Assembly: GCA_946631345.1 (NCBI GenBank) | Contig: CAMPAA010000124.1 | Coordinates: 1-9,164 of the forward strand | Direction: 5' to 3' | From: an uncultured Verrucomicrobiota bacterium | GTDB taxonomy: Bacteria > Verrucomicrobiota > Kiritimatiellia > RFP12 > UBA1067 | Length of the DNA stretch: 9,164 bases | In this document: positions 7,700 through 9,164 of the stretch, piece after piece | Layout of the letters: every line of letters begins with the position of its first letter | Position numbering within the stretch: position 1 is the stretch's first letter | The notes under the pieces: model-generated | The model's input: the letters and a program-made list of their open reading frames with translations, nothing else | Databases searched by the model: none | Told to the model about the DNA's origin: nothing | Translations under genes and position numbers: made by a program

Positions 7700-7721
7700 C
7701 CCTCTGATGGCGGACAGAGGG
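7700..7721. promoter_or_regulatory. Inverted repeat across the predicted transcription start
   Basis: In minus-strand direction the arms CCCTCTG (7721-7715) and CAGAGGG (7706-7700) are perfect 7-bp complements separated by 8 nt. The repeat begins just downstream of the -10 and spans the predicted start site, so the first arm would be mostly or wholly absent from the transcript. That favours a second protein-binding site over an RNA hairpin. If transcription instead begins further upstream, for example by read-through from the regulator gene, the RNA could fold here. It has no U-tract and does not look like a terminator. Confidence 0.4.
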
Positions 7722-7722
7722 A

Positions 7723-7751
7723 AATATACCACACACAACGCAGAGCGGCAA
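7723..7751 (-). promoter_or_regulatory. Predicted sigma-70-type promoter of the secreted-protein operon (extended -10)
   Basis: Reading the minus strand, TTGCCG (7751-7746, four of six matches to TTGACA) is followed after exactly 17 bp by TATATT (7728-7723, five of six matches to TATAAT). The -10 is preceded by TGG, giving the extended form TGnTATATT. Transcription would start near 7716-7714, leaving a leader of about 55 nt before the ATG at 7659. The 20-bp palindrome overlaps the upstream edge of the -35. This is read by eye from consensus and not measured. Confidence 0.6.
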
Positions 7752-7769
7752 ACTTGCATATGCAAGTTT
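7750..7769. promoter_or_regulatory. Perfect 20-bp palindrome, probable operator for the adjacent regulator
   Basis: AAACTTGCATATGCAAGTTT is identical on both strands, with ten complementary pairs centred between 7759 and 7760. It lies between the regulator's stop and the next gene, and its last two bases (in minus-strand direction) are the first two of the -35 hexamer, so a bound dimer would hinder RNA polymerase. The core ACTTGCAT/ATGCAAGT resembles in layout the 16-bp AraR operator as I remember it (ATTTGTAC/GTACAAAT), and the neighbouring regulator has AraR architecture. That this protein binds this site is inference. No second full copy was seen in the window. Confidence 0.75.
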
Positions 7770-7803
7770 TTGTTCCGTTGAACAGCCGTGCCGGATGCGC
7801 CCG

Positions 7804-8907
7804 CTATCCCAGCGTGGAGGCGCGCGGCACAAGCGTGCATGGCAGCAGCGTTTTTCGCGGCGGGAGATTTGGCTTGCGTATCCGGTCTACCAGCATAAGG
7901 AAGGCAACGTTGGCTATGTCGTCCACCGGCTGACGCATTGTCGTAAGCGGTGGAGTCGCGGATGAAGCGGCGGGAATGTCGTCAAACCCCGCAAGCATCA
8001 CATCACCGGGCACGGACTTGCCGAGCGAAGCGAGCGAACCGGCAATCTGCAGGGCCGCCGCATCGTTGTAAGCCACTATGGCATCCGGCCTTCGCTGGCG
8101 CAGAAAGGCCGCAACCGCCCGTGGATCGTCGAAACTGCATATCATCTCGTTCTCGCCAGGCCACCAGCGCAATCCGCACCGCTGCAGCGCTACGGCCAGA
8201 CCATGCATCCGCCCGGCAGACGACGGCGCGCTCATCGGCACTGTCGCAAACGACACGCGTCGAGCGCCTCTTTCGTATATGTGGCATCCAAGCGCATATC
8301 CCGCAGCGAAATTGTCCACACCCACCAGATCGCAGTCGGAACGCATGGGCATCTGCACGATGTCATAGTCCAGCAGCATTACGTGTATTCCGGCCGCCTT
8401 GAGGTGGGCCACAATGTCTTGGTTGAGCTTTTCCGAACCATTCATGCACTCCATCGGCTGCAGAAACACTCCTGTCACGTGTTCGGAGGTGAACCGTTCG
8501 ACTATGCGCTTTATCATCCTCACGCGCTCGCGGCCCCGCAATGGCGCAAGGCTGTGCCGCACCACCCGCCATCCGCTGCGCTCGGCGATGGTGATTATCC
8601 TGCGGCATATGGCCGGATATAGATCCTCGTAGTTCCATTCGCCCTGCATGATGATGCCAAGCACGCCAGACGCATTCTGCGCGAACCTCGTAAGCGCGGT
8701 AGGCGCGCCCTGTCTGCGCACCACCATGCCTTCGCGAACCAACTCGAGAACGGCCCGGCTTATCGTCGGCCGGCTTACGCCAAAACGCCTTGCCAGCGCC
8801 CATTCGCTCGGCAATGCCTTCGTTCCGTCGTACTTGCCGTCGAGGATCTCATGGCGAAGAGTCTCGAATATGGCGTGATAGCCGCATCTGTCCGCGCCGG
8901 AGGTCAT
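7804..8907 (-). CDS. AraR-type transcriptional regulator: GntR winged helix fused to LacI/periplasmic-binding-protein-like sensor
   Basis: A 367-residue DNA-binding regulator, full length for AraR-type chimeras. Residues about 8-75 are a GntR-family winged helix-turn-helix: an initial helix (YHAIFETLRHEILDGKY), then the hallmark LPSEWALARRFGVSRPTISR and the helix AVLELVREGMVVRRQG. The wing reads QGAPTAL rather than the usual QG-x-GT-(F/Y)-V, a small departure. Residues about 80-365 match the LacI-type ligand-binding fold: GVLGIIMQG opening strand, VTGVFLQPME, GVDNFAAGYALG, a GRMHG motif, PDAIVAYNDAAALQ, DVMLAGFDDIPAAS and the terminal PPLTTMRQP. No signal peptide or membrane segment is seen, so it is cytoplasmic. 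Known members of this architecture (for example Bacillus AraR) are mostly repressors relieved by a sugar; the ligand here is unknown. The ATG at 8907 is chosen because the HTH begins almost at once, and it overlaps the upstream stop as ATGA. The palindrome at 7750-7769, just after the gene, is its most likely operator. Confidence 0.92.
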   Translation of the reverse strand: MTSGADRCGYHAIFETLRHEILDGKYDGTKALPSEWALARRFGVSRPTISRAVLELVREGMVVRRQGAPTALTRFAQNASGVLGIIMQGEWNYEDLYPAICRRIITIAERSGWRVVRHSLAPLRGRERVRMIKRIVERFTSEHVTGVFLQPMECMNGSEKLNQDIVAHLKAAGIHVMLLDYDIVQMPMRSDCDLVGVDNFAAGYALGCHIYERGARRVSFATVPMSAPSSAGRMHGLAVALQRCGLRWWPGENEMICSFDDPRAVAAFLRQRRPDAIVAYNDAAALQIAGSLASLGKSVPGDVMLAGFDDIPAASSATPPLTTMRQPVDDIANVAFLMLVDRIRKPNLPPRKTLLPCTLVPRASTLG

Positions 8908-9164
8908 TTGGGCTCTATCCTGTACACATGAACGCCGAACGGCTCGAAGTCATCCTCGAACTCGCCGCGCGCTATCGTCAGCTCGCGCCCCTCCCATTCC
9001 ACGCGGCATTTTGCGTCTCCGGTTCCTTCAAGCCGGAAACGCGCGCGCACCCTGGCGTTCGCGGCGTTCACCGCCAACAGGCACATCGCGCCATTGCGCC
9101 TCTTGAGCAGAAGCGTTACCGCCGGCTGGCCTAGCGGATCCGTTGCAGGGCCATCCACGATCAT
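8904..9164 (-). CDS. C-terminal fragment of a probable glycoside hydrolase-like protein (cut by window edge)
   Basis: Only the last 86 residues are visible. The Met at the extreme right edge is probably internal rather than the true start, because the visible part looks like the end of a larger protein. The residues alternate in beta-strand fashion (VTLLLKRRNGAMCLLAVNAA, then ARFRLEG, CRVEWEGREL) and finish with FEPFGVHVYRIEPK. An 'F-x-P-(Y/F)-x-V-H-V-Y' ending of this sort is what I recall from C-terminal beta-sandwich domains of several glycoside hydrolase and related carbohydrate-active proteins. No catalytic domain is in view, so family and substrate cannot be named. The stop codon TGA overlaps the ATG of the downstream regulator (ATGA), which implies co-transcription and translational coupling. 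A sugar-processing enzyme next to a sugar-type regulator fits, but the enzyme assignment is inference from a short tail. Confidence 0.6.
   Translation of the reverse strand: MIVDGPATDPLGQPAVTLLLKRRNGAMCLLAVNAANARVRARFRLEGTGDAKCRVEWEGRELTIARGEFEDDFEPFGVHVYRIEPK

Larger units (their letters stand above)
7660..7803. other. 144-nt intergenic control region
   Basis: This is the only non-coding stretch of note in the window. From the regulator stop leftwards it contains an unremarkable GC-rich spacer (7803-7770), the 20-bp palindrome, the promoter, the second inverted repeat, about 30 nt of leader and the AGGAG. I see no intrinsic terminator after the regulator, so read-through from the upstream genes into the operon is possible. 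Confidence 0.7.

Noticed and set aside
6100..7707. A 535-residue open frame on the plus strand opposite the modular secreted protein
   Set aside because: It is rich in Arg, His and Val, has no recognisable motif and lies wholly antisense to a gene with clear domains and a signal peptide. It even runs across the ribosome-binding site of that gene. Long antisense frames are expected opposite GC-rich coding sequence.
7750..7774. Palindrome plus run of T on the plus strand read as an intrinsic terminator
   Set aside because: No plus-strand gene precedes it. The stem is AT-rich, and on the minus strand, where transcription runs, no U-tract follows. An operator is the better reading.
7532..7840. 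A 102-residue minus-strand frame through the control region
   Set aside because: It overlaps the promoter, the palindrome and the signal peptide of the secreted protein in another frame, and has no convincing ribosome binding site.

Overview
The window (roughly 55-60 % GC by eye) holds five protein-coding genes, all on the minus strand, so transcription runs from the right edge to the left edge. Both end genes run off the window. The mix of genes suggests a PVC-superphylum bacterium, most likely Kiritimatiellota or a Lentisphaerae/Verrucomicrobia relative from a gut or other polysaccharide-rich habitat. It combines an AraR-type GntR/LacI chimeric regulator, a large secreted protein with repeated 'FDAS...W' modules, a Tat-exported metallophosphoesterase and a right-handed beta-helix carbohydrate-active protein. 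This taxonomic guess is inference; no rRNA or other marker gene is present.

Layout in transcription order: (1) 9164-8904, the C-terminal end of a protein that resembles the terminal beta-sandwich of glycoside hydrolases. (2) 8907-7804, a GntR-wHTH/periplasmic-binding-protein-like regulator whose start overlaps the previous stop as ATGA. (3) 7803-7660, a 144-nt control region with a perfect 20-bp palindrome (7750-7769) abutting a TTGCCG-17-TATATT extended -10 promoter, and a second inverted repeat (7700-7721) across the predicted transcription start. (4) 7659-4072, a 1195-residue secreted protein built from three tandem lectin-like modules of about 230 residues. (5) 4053-2638, a Tat-exported calcineurin-like phosphoesterase with a C-terminal Ig/FnIII-like domain. 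(6) 2623-1, a secreted right-handed parallel beta-helix protein (at least 874 residues) of the type often found in glycoside hydrolase/polysaccharide lyase families, truncated by the window edge.

Genes 4-6 are nearly contiguous (gaps of 18 and 14 nt) and form one operon running off the left edge. All three products are predicted to be exported. The simplest reading is a sugar-responsive locus. The regulator would sense an imported sugar and release the palindromic operator at the promoter of genes 4-6. The modular protein would bind or display at the cell surface, and the phosphoesterase and beta-helix protein would act on a substrate outside the cytoplasm, possibly a phosphorylated or otherwise decorated glycan. 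The regulator-operator pairing and the cooperation of the three exported proteins are inferences from architecture and position. No tRNA, rRNA, CRISPR array, insertion sequence or transposase was seen.
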